DNA of 64,000 nt from Candidatus Andeanibacterium colombiense. Lineage in GTDB: Bacteria > Pseudomonadota > Alphaproteobacteria > Sphingomonadales > Sphingomonadaceae. The stretch lies in assembly GCA_029202985.1 (NCBI GenBank), contig CP119316.1, positions 2,170,001 through 2,234,000 of the forward strand. Reading direction: 5' to 3'. Made by a program: the position numbers and the translations under genes. This document shows positions 7,911 through 16,766 of this stretch, one piece after another. A model generated the notes under the pieces. The model was given only the letters and a program-made list of their open reading frames with translations. It was not told the DNA's origin and ran no database searches. Position 1 is the stretch's first letter; each line of letters begins with the position of its first letter.

Positions 7911-8905
7911 GCGACGAGAACGAACCGGTCCAGCTGGCGGCGGCGACCAAGCCCGATCAGAAGCGGCGCTTGGGCCGTGGCCTCGGTGCACTGCTTGGCG
8001 AAGCCCGGCGCGAAGAGCCTCTCATCAGCCAGCGGCGGGCTCCGCTGGAGGTTTCGGCCGCCAACACCAATGAAGCCGCGATTGCGCCCGCGGCCAAGCA
8101 GCTGCGCGACGGGCTCGCCAGTATCGCGGTCGCCGCGATTGCCGCCCATCCAGACCAGCCGCGCCGGCATTTCGACGAGGACGCGCTGAACGAACTCGCC
8201 GCGTCGATCGCCGCGCGCGGCGTGATCCAGCCGGTGATCGTCCGCCCGATGCCCGGCGGCACGTACCAGCTGGTCGCCGGCGAACGCCGCTGGAGAGCTG
8301 CGCAGAAAGCGCAACTCCATGAAATTCCAGCAATAATTCGCGATCTGTCTGAGCGCGAAGTGATGGCGCTCGCGCTGATCGAGAACATCCAGCGCGAAGA
8401 TCTCAACCCGATCGAGGAAGCCCGGGCGTATAATCGTCTCGCCGAGATGGAAGGGCTGACCCAGGCCGAGATCGCCCGTCTGGTCGAGAAATCGCGCAGC
8501 CATGTCGCCAATCTCCAGCGCCTGACGACGCTTCCCGAAAGCGTGATTGCCTATCTCGAAACCGGTGCGCTTTCGATGGGCCACGCGCGCGCTCTTGTCG
8601 GCCATGACGACGCGGCCGCGATTGCAGAGCAGGCAGTGCAGAAGAAGCTCTCGGTGCGCGAGGTCGAGCGGCTGGCGCGCAAGGGCGTCCCCCCGGCGAG
8701 CGCACCCCGTACCGCGCCGATCGAGCGGGGCGGAACTTCAGATGCGGATATCGCCGCGGTGCAGAACCATCTCGAGGAATTCCTCGGCCTGTCGGTGCGC
8801 ATCGCAACCGATAAGGATCCCCGCTCGGGCACGGTGACGATCCGCTATACGACCCTCGACCAGCTCGATCTGGTATGCCAGCGCTTGACCGGCGGCGGCA
8901 TTTGA
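7907..8905 (+). CDS. parB: Chromosome partitioning protein ParB
   Basis: A 332-residue protein with the full ParB layout. A basic N-terminal patch (RRLGRGLGALL, 20-30) that contacts ParA is followed by the CTP-binding region with GERRWR at 125-130 and ENIQR at 159-163. A helix-turn-helix follows around 184-203 (LTQAEIARLVEKSRSHVANL), and the C terminus is a dimerisation domain. ParB loads at parS and spreads as a CTP-gated clamp. The parS sites in and around mnmG and rsmG are its likely targets. Confidence 0.96.
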   Translation: MSDENEPVQLAAATKPDQKRRLGRGLGALLGEARREEPLISQRRAPLEVSAANTNEAAIAPAAKQLRDGLASIAVAAIAAHPDQPRRHFDEDALNELAASIAARGVIQPVIVRPMPGGTYQLVAGERRWRAAQKAQLHEIPAIIRDLSEREVMALALIENIQREDLNPIEEARAYNRLAEMEGLTQAEIARLVEKSRSHVANLQRLTTLPESVIAYLETGALSMGHARALVGHDDAAAIAEQAVQKKLSVREVERLARKGVPPASAPRTAPIERGGTSDADIAAVQNHLEEFLGLSVRIATDKDPRSGTVTIRYTTLDQLDLVCQRLTGGGI

Positions 8906-8939
8906 CGCCGCTTTCCGGCTGAGGCGGCTCCTTGCGGGA

Positions 8940-8958
8940 AAGTCGCGCCGCGCGACTT
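8940..8958. terminator. Hairpin between convergent parB and glycine-zipper gene
   Basis: AAGTCGCG (8940-8947), CCG loop, CGCGACTT (8951-8958): a perfect 8-bp stem at the 3' ends of both genes. No U-run follows on either strand, so it may protect the transcript end or act with Rho rather than as an intrinsic terminator. Confidence 0.4.
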
Positions 8959-9766
8959 ACTTCGAATATCTGGCCGGTTTGGTGGTCTTGATCAGTTTGG
9001 TGCGAATCACCTTGGTCGGCGCGGGCCGGGCCGGGATTATCCGCCGTGCGGTCGGCTCCTCGACCCATTCCTCAACAACCCGGGTCTTCGGTTTGCAATT
9101 CCAGCCGACAATCATCGGCACATAGACGACGTTCTCGCCGTAGGCGTAGCCGCCCATACCGCCGTAGCCCGGGCTGCCCGCAGTGTAATAGGCCTCGTAG
9201 CGATCGAGGTAGTCCTCGCATTCGTCCTTGGCGCGGCCACGATCCTCGGCTTGGTCGATTGCGGCGCCCGCGACTGCGCCGACCCCGGCGCCGATCAGTG
9301 TGCCCTCCGTACGGTGATGCCGTCCGGCCACCCGGTTGCCGAGTACCCCGCCAACGACTCCGCCGATGACCGCGCCGCCGAACCCGCCGTCATTGTCTCG
9401 GCCATAGCGCGCGCGGCACTGATCCAGCCAGTCGGCGCGTTGCTCGGCGCCGTAACCAAGCTGGCGCTGGGCCGGCTGGGGCGGCAGGGTGCCTCCCTGC
9501 TCTTCCCGACCGTGATAGTCCCCGCGATAGGCGTGAAGCGCGGGCGGAGGAGCATCGGGCGCGGTGTAAACCGGCCCGCCGTCCGAATAATCGACCCCGG
9601 CGTCCCGCTCATCCCGCGCATGGGCGTCGCCCGCGAAATCATATGCCGGGCCAAGGCTCTCGCCGTAGGAACCACCGTCCGGCGGAGGTGGGCCGTCCTG
9701 CGCACATGCGGGGCCGGCGACAAGCGCCGCGGCGGCAGCGAGAAGGAACGTCGAACGGATCGGCAT
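8957..9766 (-). CDS. Glycine-zipper 2TM-domain envelope protein
   Basis: A 269-residue protein with a clear signal peptide (MPIRSTFLLAAAAAL to an A-C-A-Q cleavage region). The mature part begins with a Pro/Gly/Asp/Tyr-rich segment. A glycine zipper follows near residues 130-175, rich in G-G-x-x-G-G and G-A-G-V-G-A-V-A-G-A-A. The C-terminal part has a W-N-C-K-P-K segment and a basic tail. It resembles the RcnB/glycine-zipper periplasmic proteins common in sphingomonads; the exact function is unknown. The ATG at 9766 is preceded by GGGGA, which is better than a GTG 27 bases upstream. Confidence 0.75.
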   Translation of the reverse strand: MPIRSTFLLAAAAALVAGPACAQDGPPPPDGGSYGESLGPAYDFAGDAHARDERDAGVDYSDGGPVYTAPDAPPPALHAYRGDYHGREEQGGTLPPQPAQRQLGYGAEQRADWLDQCRARYGRDNDGGFGGAVIGGVVGGVLGNRVAGRHHRTEGTLIGAGVGAVAGAAIDQAEDRGRAKDECEDYLDRYEAYYTAGSPGYGGMGGYAYGENVVYVPMIVGWNCKPKTRVVEEWVEEPTARRIIPARPAPTKVIRTKLIKTTKPARYSK

Positions 9767-9820
9767 TGGCTGAATTCCCCATTGAAGTCGCACACAGCCC
9801 CGCCGGGGACTCGCACATCG

Positions 9821-9835
9821 TTAACGGGAAATTTA
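9821..9835. promoter_or_regulatory. Possible CtrA box upstream of glycine-zipper gene
   Basis: TTAA, seven bases, TTTA; one mismatch from the CtrA consensus TTAA-N7-TTAA. It lies about 55 bases upstream of the glycine-zipper gene start. Such short motifs occur by chance, so this is a weak call. Confidence 0.25.
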
Positions 9836-9932
9836 GCATGTCGGCCATCCGAACGCCAAAGAGCGGCGCTCGGCATGTCCCGTTTCGGGGCGCCGAATTC
9901 GGAAAATCAGGTGAGTGTGGCCGCCAAGGCGG

Positions 9933-10424
9933 TCAGATTCGCGTGGCAATCAGCCGGGCCAGCGCTTCCATTCCGGCAGCGTCGGCTTCGTCGAAGCGGG
10001 CGGGCAGCGGGCTGTCGAGATCGATTACCGCGATAACCTGCCCGTCGCGGACGACCGGGACCACCAGTTCGGAAGCGCTTGCCGCGTCGCAGGCGATATG
10101 GCCCGGAAAGGCGTGGACATTTTCGACCAACTGGGTCGCGCCGCTCGCCGCCGCCGTGCCGCAGACGCCCTGGCCCAGCGCGATGCGGATGCAGGCGGGC
10201 TTGCCGATGAACGGGCCGAGCACCAGTTCTCCTTCGACCACGCGATAAAAGCCGGCCCAATTGAGTTCCGGCAGGAATTGCCAGATCAACGCGGCGATAT
10301 TGGCCATGTTGGCGATGCCGTCCGGCTCGCCCGCGGTTATCGCCTCGACCGCGCGGTTGAGTTCGGCATGGAGCTGCGGCTTGGGCTGAGCGGTGCTCGG
10401 TGCGAATTCATACATGCGAGCCAT
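9933..10424 (-). CDS. Free methionine-(R)-sulfoxide reductase (GAF domain)
   Basis: A 163-residue single GAF-domain protein. Cysteines at 78, 88 and 112 have the same spacing (10 and 24) as the three catalytic cysteines of E. coli YebR/MsrC (84, 94, 118). The surrounding sequences GKPAC, GVCGTAA and HIACDAASASELV are characteristic. It reduces free L-methionine-(R)-sulfoxide in the cytosol and so contributes to oxidative-stress repair. It is transcribed divergently from the sorbosone dehydrogenase-like gene, with 51 bases between starts. Confidence 0.9.
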   Translation of the reverse strand: MARMYEFAPSTAQPKPQLHAELNRAVEAITAGEPDGIANMANIAALIWQFLPELNWAGFYRVVEGELVLGPFIGKPACIRIALGQGVCGTAAASGATQLVENVHAFPGHIACDAASASELVVPVVRDGQVIAVIDLDSPLPARFDEADAAGMEALARLIATRI

Positions 10425-10475
10425 GTAATACTGTCACCCGTTGCCGCAAGGCTTCGAAGGAAGTATTCAGCGCCG

Positions 10476-11936
10476 ATGCGCATCCTCAAAAAGCTCCTCA
10501 TCGCCCTGCTCATCATCCTGATCCTGCTCGCGATCGCGGGCTGGTGGGTGGTTCGCGGCGTTCCGGCTAAGGTGCCGTTCGACAAGGTCACCGGCACCGA
10601 TCCGACTCTGTATGAACCGCAGCCGCAGACCATTCCGACGGTCAAGGTCGCCAAGCCGGTCGGCTGGAAGTCGGGCGAGGCGCCGGTGGCAGCACAGGGG
10701 CTGACGGTCACCCGCTTCGCGGAAGGGCTTGTGCATCCGCGCAACATGCTCACCCTGCCCAACGGCGACATCATCGTTGCCGAAACCAACGCCCCCGCGC
10801 GGATCATCTCCGGCGGCGGCGGAATCATGGGCGGCATCACCAATTTCGTCGCGGGCCTGCTGTTCGCTCAAGCCGGCGCCGACGTGCCATCGCCGAACAA
10901 GCTGGTGCTGTTGCAGGACAAGGATGGCGATGGGGTGGCCGAGACCAAGGCGGTGCTGCGCAGCGATCTCGCGTCGCCGGCCGGCCTCGCCTGGCGTGAC
11001 GGCAAGCTCTATGTCGCCAATCACAATGCGGTGCTGCAGTTCGATTATGCGCTCGGCGCGACCACGATCGCCGGGACCGGCAAGAAGCTGATGGATCTGC
11101 CCGGCGCGGGCAATCACTGGAGCCGCAATCTGCTGCTCAATCCCGATGGCACGCTGCTGTATGTCTCGGTCGGTTCCTCTTCGAACATCGGCGACGGCGG
11201 GATGGATCTCGAGAAGGGCCGGGCGCAGATCGACGAGCTCAACCTGAAGACCGGCCAATGGGTGCCCTTCGCCGCGGGGCTGCGCAACCCTAACGGGCTG
11301 GCGTGGAATCCGTGGACCAATGAATTGTGGACCACCGTGAACGAGCGCGACCAACTCGGCTCCGACCTCGTGCCCGACTATCTCACCAACGTCCCGCTCG
11401 GCGCGCAATATGGCTGGCCGTGGCTTTACTGGGGCAAGAACATCGACGACCGGGTAAAGGCGCCGATGCCGAATTACCTCCAGGAATATTCGCGCAAGCC
11501 GGTGTTCGCGATGGGACCGCACGTCGCCGCGCTTGGCCTGACCTTCACCGGCGCGGGCAACCGCATGGGCGCGGCCTTCGGGCAAGGCGCCTTCGTCGCG
11601 CGCCATGGTTCGTGGAACCGCAAGCCGGCCTCGGGCTATGACGTCGTATTCGTCAATTTCGACAAGCTCGGCAATCCGACCGGCAAGCCGGTTCCAGTGT
11701 TGACCGGCTTCCTGAATTCCGACGGCACCACCAAGGGCCGGCCAAGCTGGGTCGCGTGGGACAAGACCGGCGCGCTGCTGGTGAGCGACGACACCGGAGG
11801 GATCATCTGGCGAGTGATGGCGCCGGGTGCTCCGGCCAATGCGGCCCCGACCAAGCCGAAGCTCGATGCAAGCCCAAAGTCCTACAAGGGCCTGCTCCCG
11901 GTCCAGCCAGGCGCGCAGGCGATCTCGGAGGAGTAA
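10476..11936 (+). CDS. PQQ-type sorbosone/glucose dehydrogenase family protein
   Basis: A 486-residue protein with an N-terminal membrane anchor (LLIALLIILILLAIAGWWVV, residues about 7-26), then a six-bladed propeller typical of soluble PQQ sugar dehydrogenases. Signature blocks are G-L-x-x-P-R-N-M-L-T-L-P-N-G-D, V-L-x-Q-D-K-D-G-D-G-V-A-E-T and LRNPNGLAWNPWTNELWTTVNERD. The family oxidises aldose-type sugars outside the inner membrane with PQQ or F420-like cofactors; the substrate here is unknown. ATG at 10476 gives the anchor directly; a longer open frame running back over the divergent gene is spurious. Confidence 0.85.
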   Translation: MRILKKLLIALLIILILLAIAGWWVVRGVPAKVPFDKVTGTDPTLYEPQPQTIPTVKVAKPVGWKSGEAPVAAQGLTVTRFAEGLVHPRNMLTLPNGDIIVAETNAPARIISGGGGIMGGITNFVAGLLFAQAGADVPSPNKLVLLQDKDGDGVAETKAVLRSDLASPAGLAWRDGKLYVANHNAVLQFDYALGATTIAGTGKKLMDLPGAGNHWSRNLLLNPDGTLLYVSVGSSSNIGDGGMDLEKGRAQIDELNLKTGQWVPFAAGLRNPNGLAWNPWTNELWTTVNERDQLGSDLVPDYLTNVPLGAQYGWPWLYWGKNIDDRVKAPMPNYLQEYSRKPVFAMGPHVAALGLTFTGAGNRMGAAFGQGAFVARHGSWNRKPASGYDVVFVNFDKLGNPTGKPVPVLTGFLNSDGTTKGRPSWVAWDKTGALLVSDDTGGIIWRVMAPGAPANAAPTKPKLDASPKSYKGLLPVQPGAQAISEE

Positions 11937-11940
11937 GCTC

Positions 11941-12768
11941 CTACAGGCTCTTGCCGGCCCGCCCTGCAAGTTCGGTCACGAATTGCCACGCGGTCCGGCC
12001 CGAACGGGCGCCGCGCCGCTTCGACCATTCGAGCGCGTCGGCTTCGTCCCACTCCAGCCCGTATTCCTCGGCATAGCCGCCGACGATCGCGAGATAATCG
12101 TCCTGGCTGCAATTGTGGAAGCCGAGCGACAGGCCGAAGCGGTCGGCGAGGGCGAGCCGATCGTCGACCACATCGCGCGGATTGAGCGGATCGTCCTGCT
12201 CGCTCGACTGGCGCGAGACGATCGCGCGGCGATTCGAGGTGACCGCCAGGCGGACGTTACCCGGCCGTGCCTCGACTCCGCCTTCGAGCCAGCTACGCAG
12301 ATGGCGCGGGCCGACGTCATCCCCCTCGCCGAAGCCGAGATCGTCGATGAACACGAGGAAATTGCGGTCGAGCCTGCCGAGTTCGGCGAACAACGCCTCC
12401 AGCCCTTCCAGGGCTTCGGTGCCAACCTGGATCAGCGCGATCCGCCCCGGATGGGCTTGTTGCGCCGCGAGCACCGCCGCGCGCAGCACGGTCGATTTGC
12501 CCATTCCGCGCGAGCCCCACAGCAGCACGTCGTGCGCGGCGTGGCCCTGCGCGAGCCAGGCGACGTTGCCGGCGATCTTTTCGCGCTGGGCGTCGATCCC
12601 CTTGAGCAGGTCGAGCCGGGGCGCCTCGATCTTCGCGACCGGCCTGACGCTGACATTGCCCAGCACATAGGCGGGGAAGGCGAGCCAGTCGGTCGCGATG
12701 GTGGGGACGGGCGCGAGGCGTTCGAGGGCGTCGGCGATGCGCGCGAGGAGGTGCTTCTTGTCGCTCAT
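11941..12768 (-). CDS. DUF815 family AAA-type ATPase
   Basis: A 275-residue P-loop protein. Walker A is GSRGMGKST near residues 84-92, Walker B FLVFIDDLGF follows around 136-145, and a T-S-N-R-R sensor-like motif lies near 176-180. This is the DUF815 family of bacterial AAA-like ATPases, whose cellular role is not established. The gene lies 11 bases downstream of the acyl-CoA dehydrogenase gene on the same strand and probably shares its transcript. It converges on the sorbosone dehydrogenase-like gene with four bases between stops. Confidence 0.85.
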   Translation of the reverse strand: MSDKKHLLARIADALERLAPVPTIATDWLAFPAYVLGNVSVRPVAKIEAPRLDLLKGIDAQREKIAGNVAWLAQGHAAHDVLLWGSRGMGKSTVLRAAVLAAQQAHPGRIALIQVGTEALEGLEALFAELGRLDRNFLVFIDDLGFGEGDDVGPRHLRSWLEGGVEARPGNVRLAVTSNRRAIVSRQSSEQDDPLNPRDVVDDRLALADRFGLSLGFHNCSQDDYLAIVGGYAEEYGLEWDEADALEWSKRRGARSGRTAWQFVTELAGRAGKSL

Positions 12769-12779
12769 GGGCGGAGCGT

Positions 12780-14507
12780 TCAGCCCGCCAGCTCCTCCGC
12801 GTCAAGGGCATAGAGCAATTCGGCGCCCGCTTTGGCAGATGCGGCGAGGCCGAGCGCCTCGGGAACGATCCGGTCGAGGAAGAACCGCGCCGTCACCGGC
12901 TTGGTGAGGGCGAGGGCCGGCGCCTCGCCGCCCGCGACCGCGCGCAGCTGGCGCAGCAATTGCCAGCCGGCGGTGGCGACCGCGCACATGGTGCAGAATG
13001 GAACGCTTCCGGCCAGCCGGTCGTCGAGGCTCGCTTCGTGGAGCATCCACTCGCCGATCCGCGCGCATTCGCGGGCCAGTTCGGCGAGAGTGGGCGTGTC
13101 GCCGGCGTCGCCCGCAATATCGCGCATCAGCGCGATGAACACCGCGCCGCTTTCCAGCCCGAGCTTGCGGGTTACGAGGTCAGCCGCCTGGATGCCGTTG
13201 GTGCCTTCGTAGATCGGCGGGATTCGCGCATCTCGATAGAGCTGCGCGGCACCGGTCTCCTCTATGTAGCCCATCCCGCCGTGGACCTGGATGTTGAGGC
13301 TGGTCACCTCCATCCCGATGTCGGTGCCCCAGGCCTTGATCAACGGCACCAGCAGATCGGCGCGGCTCTTCGCGCCGACTTCACCCAGCGTCCCGCGGTC
13401 GACCTGCCCGGCCGTGTAATAGAGCAGCGCCCGCGCGCCTTCGGTCAGCGCCTTCATCCGCAGCAGCATGCGGCGCACATCGGGATGTTCGACGATCGCG
13501 ACCGGGGTTTTGTCGGGCGAGCCCGCGCGGGCCGACTGGATGCGTTCGCGGGCAAATGCCAGCGCCTGCTGGGTCGCGCGCTCGGCCAGCTGGAGCCCCT
13601 GGCTGCCGACGTTGATCCGGGCCGAGTTCATCATCGTGAACATCGCCGCGAGGCCCTCGTTCTCCTGCCCGATCAATTCGCCCACGCACTCGCCATTGTC
13701 GCCATAGCTCATCACGCAGGTCGGCGAGGCATGGATGCCGAGCTTGTGCTCGAGGCTGACCGCGCGAAGGTCGTTTCTCGCCCCAAGCGAACCGTCTGGC
13801 TTCACGAGATACTTGCTGACCAGGAACAGCGAAATCCCGCGGCTGCCCGCGGGTGCATCGGGCAGCCGCGCGAGGACGAGGTGGACGATGTTTTCGGCGA
13901 GCTCGTGATCGCCCCAGGTAATGAAGATCTTCTGGCCGGCGATGCGGTAAGTGCCGTCGCCCGCGGGTGTCGCCGCGGTGCGCAACGCGCCGACGTCGCT
14001 GCCGGCCTGCGGCTCGGTCAGATTCATCGTTCCGGGCCATTGCCCGCCGACCAGTTTCGGCAGGTAGAGTGCCTTTTGTGCCTCGCTGCCGTGTTTTTCG
14101 ATCGCCTCGATCGCGCCGACCGTCAGCATCGGCAGCAGCGAGAACGCCGTGTTCGCGGTGCCGAGGTTTTCGAGCACGTTGATCGCAAGCGTATAGGGCA
14201 GGGCCTGGCCGCCGAACTCGGCTGGTCCGGAGATCGCGTTCCAGCCTTGCTCGACATAGGCGGCATAGGCTTCGGCGAAGCCGGCGGGAAGGCGCACGAT
14301 CCCGCTCTCGAGCTTTGCGCCTTCGGTGTCGCCAATCCGGTTGAGCGGCGCCCATTCGCCGGCCGCCAGCGCGCCGATCCCTTCGGCCAGTGCCTGCACC
14401 AGGTCGGGCTCGGCCGCGGCGAAACGCTCGTGGCTCGCGAGTTCCGCGATTCCGGCGTTGACCGAGATCGCGAGCAATTGATCGGGGGTAGCGGGTCTGT
14501 AGGTCAC
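12780..14507 (-). CDS. Acyl-CoA dehydrogenase (FadE/DmdC-like)
   Basis: A 575-residue flavoprotein, longer than the classical 380-residue acyl-CoA dehydrogenases and matching the C-terminally extended type often annotated as 3-methylmercaptopropionyl-CoA dehydrogenase-like. The FAD/substrate block MNLTEPQAGSDVG is followed by ITWGDHE. The catalytic base is the glutamate in PIYEGTNGIQ. The first alpha,beta-dehydrogenation step of fatty acyl-CoA oxidation is the likely role; the specific chain length cannot be told. It is divergent from the Sua5-type gene with 45 bases between starts. Confidence 0.92.
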   Translation of the reverse strand: MTYRPATPDQLLAISVNAGIAELASHERFAAAEPDLVQALAEGIGALAAGEWAPLNRIGDTEGAKLESGIVRLPAGFAEAYAAYVEQGWNAISGPAEFGGQALPYTLAINVLENLGTANTAFSLLPMLTVGAIEAIEKHGSEAQKALYLPKLVGGQWPGTMNLTEPQAGSDVGALRTAATPAGDGTYRIAGQKIFITWGDHELAENIVHLVLARLPDAPAGSRGISLFLVSKYLVKPDGSLGARNDLRAVSLEHKLGIHASPTCVMSYGDNGECVGELIGQENEGLAAMFTMMNSARINVGSQGLQLAERATQQALAFARERIQSARAGSPDKTPVAIVEHPDVRRMLLRMKALTEGARALLYYTAGQVDRGTLGEVGAKSRADLLVPLIKAWGTDIGMEVTSLNIQVHGGMGYIEETGAAQLYRDARIPPIYEGTNGIQAADLVTRKLGLESGAVFIALMRDIAGDAGDTPTLAELARECARIGEWMLHEASLDDRLAGSVPFCTMCAVATAGWQLLRQLRAVAGGEAPALALTKPVTARFFLDRIVPEALGLAASAKAGAELLYALDAEELAG

Positions 14508-14552
14508 ACGCTTTTCCTTGGCATCCGGCCTGTTGGACTATAGCGCCCGGCC

Positions 14553-15497
14553 ATGACCGGCAAGGACGCTACGGAAGTGCTGGCCGCCGATGCGGCCGGA
14601 ATCGCCCGCGCGGCAGAGGTGCTGCGCGCCGGAGGGCTGGTCGCGGTGCCGACCGAGACGGTTTACGGCCTCGCTGCCCGCGCCGATTCGGCGGAGGCAG
14701 TCACGAATATCTATCGCGCGAAGGGCCGGCCCGACTTCAACCCGCTGATCGTCCATGTCTCCGATCTTGCCGCGGCCGAGCGCCTTGCGGTGTTCGACGG
14801 TCGCGCGCAGGAGCTGGCGGCGGCTTTCTGGCCGGGGCCGTTGACGCTGGTGCTGCCGCTGCGTGAAGGCTCGCCAATCGCTCCGGCGGTCACCGCCGGC
14901 CTCCCCACCATCGCACTGCGGATCCCGGCGCATCCGGCGATGCGCGCGCTGCTGGCGGAAACCGGAGTGCCATTGGCGGCGCCCTCGGGGAACCGCAGCG
15001 GTGGGGTGAGCCCGACCGAGCCGGGCCACGTGGTCGCCTCGCTTGGCGGCGCGGTCAGGCTGGTGCTCGATGGCGGCCGCTGTGAACAGGGGCTCGAATC
15101 GACCATCGCCGCGCTACGGGACGATGGCAGCTGGCAGCTGCTTCGCCCCGGCCCGATCGAAAAGACCAGGATTTCCGCGATTCTCGGCGAGCCTCATGAC
15201 GTCACCTCGGCGACGATCGAAGCACCCGGCCAGCTCGCAGGCCATTACTCGCCGGGCAAGCCGGTGCGGCTCGATGCGCTGACGGCGGAATCGGATGAGT
15301 ACTGGATCGGGTTCGGCCCTGTGCCCGGAGACAACAATCTGTCGCCATCGGGCGATCTCGCGGAAGCGGCGGCGCGGCTTTACGCCTCACTCCACCTCGC
15401 TGCCGCGTCCGAAAAACCGCGCATCGCGGTCGCGCCCATTCCGGACCAGGGTATTGGCGCTGCGATTCGCGACCGGCTGACGCGCGCAGCCGTCTAG
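14553..15497 (+). CDS. L-threonylcarbamoyladenylate synthase (Sua5 type)
   Basis: A 314-residue protein comprising an N-terminal YrdC domain and a C-terminal Sua5 domain. The substrate-binding motifs K-G-R-P and S-G-N-R-S-G are present in the YrdC part, together with VPTETVYGLAA. The extra domain after residue about 215 starts with S-P-G-K. It makes threonylcarbamoyl-AMP from threonine, bicarbonate and ATP, the first step of t6A37 tRNA modification. It is convergent with the small lipoprotein gene; only four bases separate the stops. Confidence 0.93.
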   Translation: MTGKDATEVLAADAAGIARAAEVLRAGGLVAVPTETVYGLAARADSAEAVTNIYRAKGRPDFNPLIVHVSDLAAAERLAVFDGRAQELAAAFWPGPLTLVLPLREGSPIAPAVTAGLPTIALRIPAHPAMRALLAETGVPLAAPSGNRSGGVSPTEPGHVVASLGGAVRLVLDGGRCEQGLESTIAALRDDGSWQLLRPGPIEKTRISAILGEPHDVTSATIEAPGQLAGHYSPGKPVRLDALTAESDEYWIGFGPVPGDNNLSPSGDLAEAAARLYASLHLAAASEKPRIAVAPIPDQGIGAAIRDRLTRAAV

Positions 15498-15501
15498 TTG
15501 C

Positions 15502-15822
15502 CTAATTTCCGGGAGAGCCGGGAGCCAGCGCATCGATCTCGCGTCCGACCTTGTCGCGTTCCGCGCAGGCCTTGTCGCTGCCGTCGTGGCATCGTTCATC
15601 GAGCTTGCGGTATTGTCGATCGAGCTTGCCACGCCGCTCCTCCTGCTTGCGCAGCTCGCGGCCGCGCTTCTCGTCGGTTTCGGATTGGCTGGTGGTCGCC
15701 ATGTCGACCCCCTTGCTCACCACTCTGACCGGCGCGGTAGCGACATCGAAGGCGGTCCTGGCGATGCAGCCGCCAAGCCAGGGCAGCGCGGCGCACATCA
15801 GTCCAAGCTTCAGAACGCGCAT
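15502..15822 (-). CDS. Small lipoprotein with charged coiled-coil region
   Basis: A 106-residue protein. The N terminus MRVLKLGLMCAALPWLGGC ends in a lipobox (L-G-G-C), so lipidation at Cys19 is predicted. The mature part is highly charged (K/R/E/D/Q) and likely helical, with two further cysteines near the C terminus. No known domain is recognised. The ATG at 15822 has GGGAG in front and defines the start. It follows the DUF2807 gene (start 16673, stop 15885) by 62 bases on the same strand and may be the last gene of that envelope operon. Confidence 0.7.
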   Translation of the reverse strand: MRVLKLGLMCAALPWLGGCIARTAFDVATAPVRVVSKGVDMATTSQSETDEKRGRELRKQEERRGKLDRQYRKLDERCHDGSDKACAERDKVGREIDALAPGSPGN

Positions 15823-15884
15823 CGCAGCTCCCTTTTGCCGCACATCATCGGCCACGGAAGTTTCCGCGCCATGAACCCGCAGCG

Positions 15885-16673
15885 TTAATCGTCGCGATCC
15901 GCCCCGTAACCGGCACAGCTCACGTCGCCGCTGCCGGTCTGCGTGACCGAACAATGGCCCCCGCCGGAAATATTGACGTCGCCGCTGCCGGTGACCGACA
16001 CCTCCGCCTCCCGATCGACAAACAGCGAGACATTGCCGGAGCGGCCGACCGCGATCGTCGCGGTGGTGCTGTGGAGCTCACCGGCATCGACCTCGCCCGA
16101 TCCGGCGACATCGATCTGCGTTTCCCCGGCGGTGCCGGCAGCGGTCAGATCTCCCGAGCCGGTGATGTTGAGGTTCGCGTATTCCACCTTGAGCATTTCG
16201 ATCGCCATCGAACCCGAGCCGCTGATCGACGCCGCGAAACTCTTGCCCTCGATCCGGTCGATCTGGACATCGCCCGATCCGGCCAGCTCGATCTGCTTCA
16301 AATCGGGGAGCGAGATGTGAACGGTGACGTCATCGAACAGCGCAAAATTCCCGCCGAAGAAGCCGGCCTTCGGCTTGATCGACAATTTCCCGTCTTTCAC
16401 CGTCACCTCAAGCTGGTTCAGCGCTTCCGCCGACCCTTCCGCCTGCACCGAGGTGGTCCCGCCATAAGTGATCTCAAGATCCTGCGGGCCGGAGACGGAG
16501 ATCTGCTCGAATGGTGCGAGTCGATAGTCCCGGGTCATGGGCGCATGGTGCTCGGTGCGTTCGTCGTCGTGAAGCACTGCAAGCGTCGCCGCCGCGCCGC
16601 CCGCCGCAAGCGCGCCCATTCCAAGGGCAAAGGCGATCTCGCGCTTCCTGAATGCATTGCGCGGTGCGGGCAC
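15885..16673 (-). CDS. DUF2807 (head GIN) domain protein, intact copy
   Basis: A 262-residue protein with a short basic N terminus and one membrane segment (ALGMGALAAGGAAATLAVL), followed by an extracytoplasmic right-handed beta-type domain. The domain repeats G-S-G-D/S about seven times (for example AGSGDV, SGSGSM, TGSGDL), which is the hallmark of head-GIN/DUF2807 proteins, often described as putative adhesins. The GTG at 16673 was chosen because AGGAG lies six bases upstream; a TTG at 16730 is the open-frame maximum. The gene lies downstream of a frameshifted paralogue and upstream of a small lipoprotein. Confidence 0.8.
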   Translation of the reverse strand: MPAPRNAFRKREIAFALGMGALAAGGAAATLAVLHDDERTEHHAPMTRDYRLAPFEQISVSGPQDLEITYGGTTSVQAEGSAEALNQLEVTVKDGKLSIKPKAGFFGGNFALFDDVTVHISLPDLKQIELAGSGDVQIDRIEGKSFAASISGSGSMAIEMLKVEYANLNITGSGDLTAAGTAGETQIDVAGSGEVDAGELHSTTATIAVGRSGNVSLFVDREAEVSVTGSGDVNISGGGHCSVTQTGSGDVSCAGYGADRDD

Positions 16674-16766
16674 CGGCTTCTCCTGCGTTGATCGTAACCG
16701 ATGAATCGCGCGCACCTCGTCTGCCGTCAAGCGGCGAGCGAGCGGGGCGTGCGGCTTGAACGCGCG

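Noticed and set aside
12960..14543. 527-codon plus-strand open frame opposite the acyl-CoA dehydrogenase gene
   Set aside because: It is a GC-driven antisense shadow; the minus-strand frame carries the family motifs.
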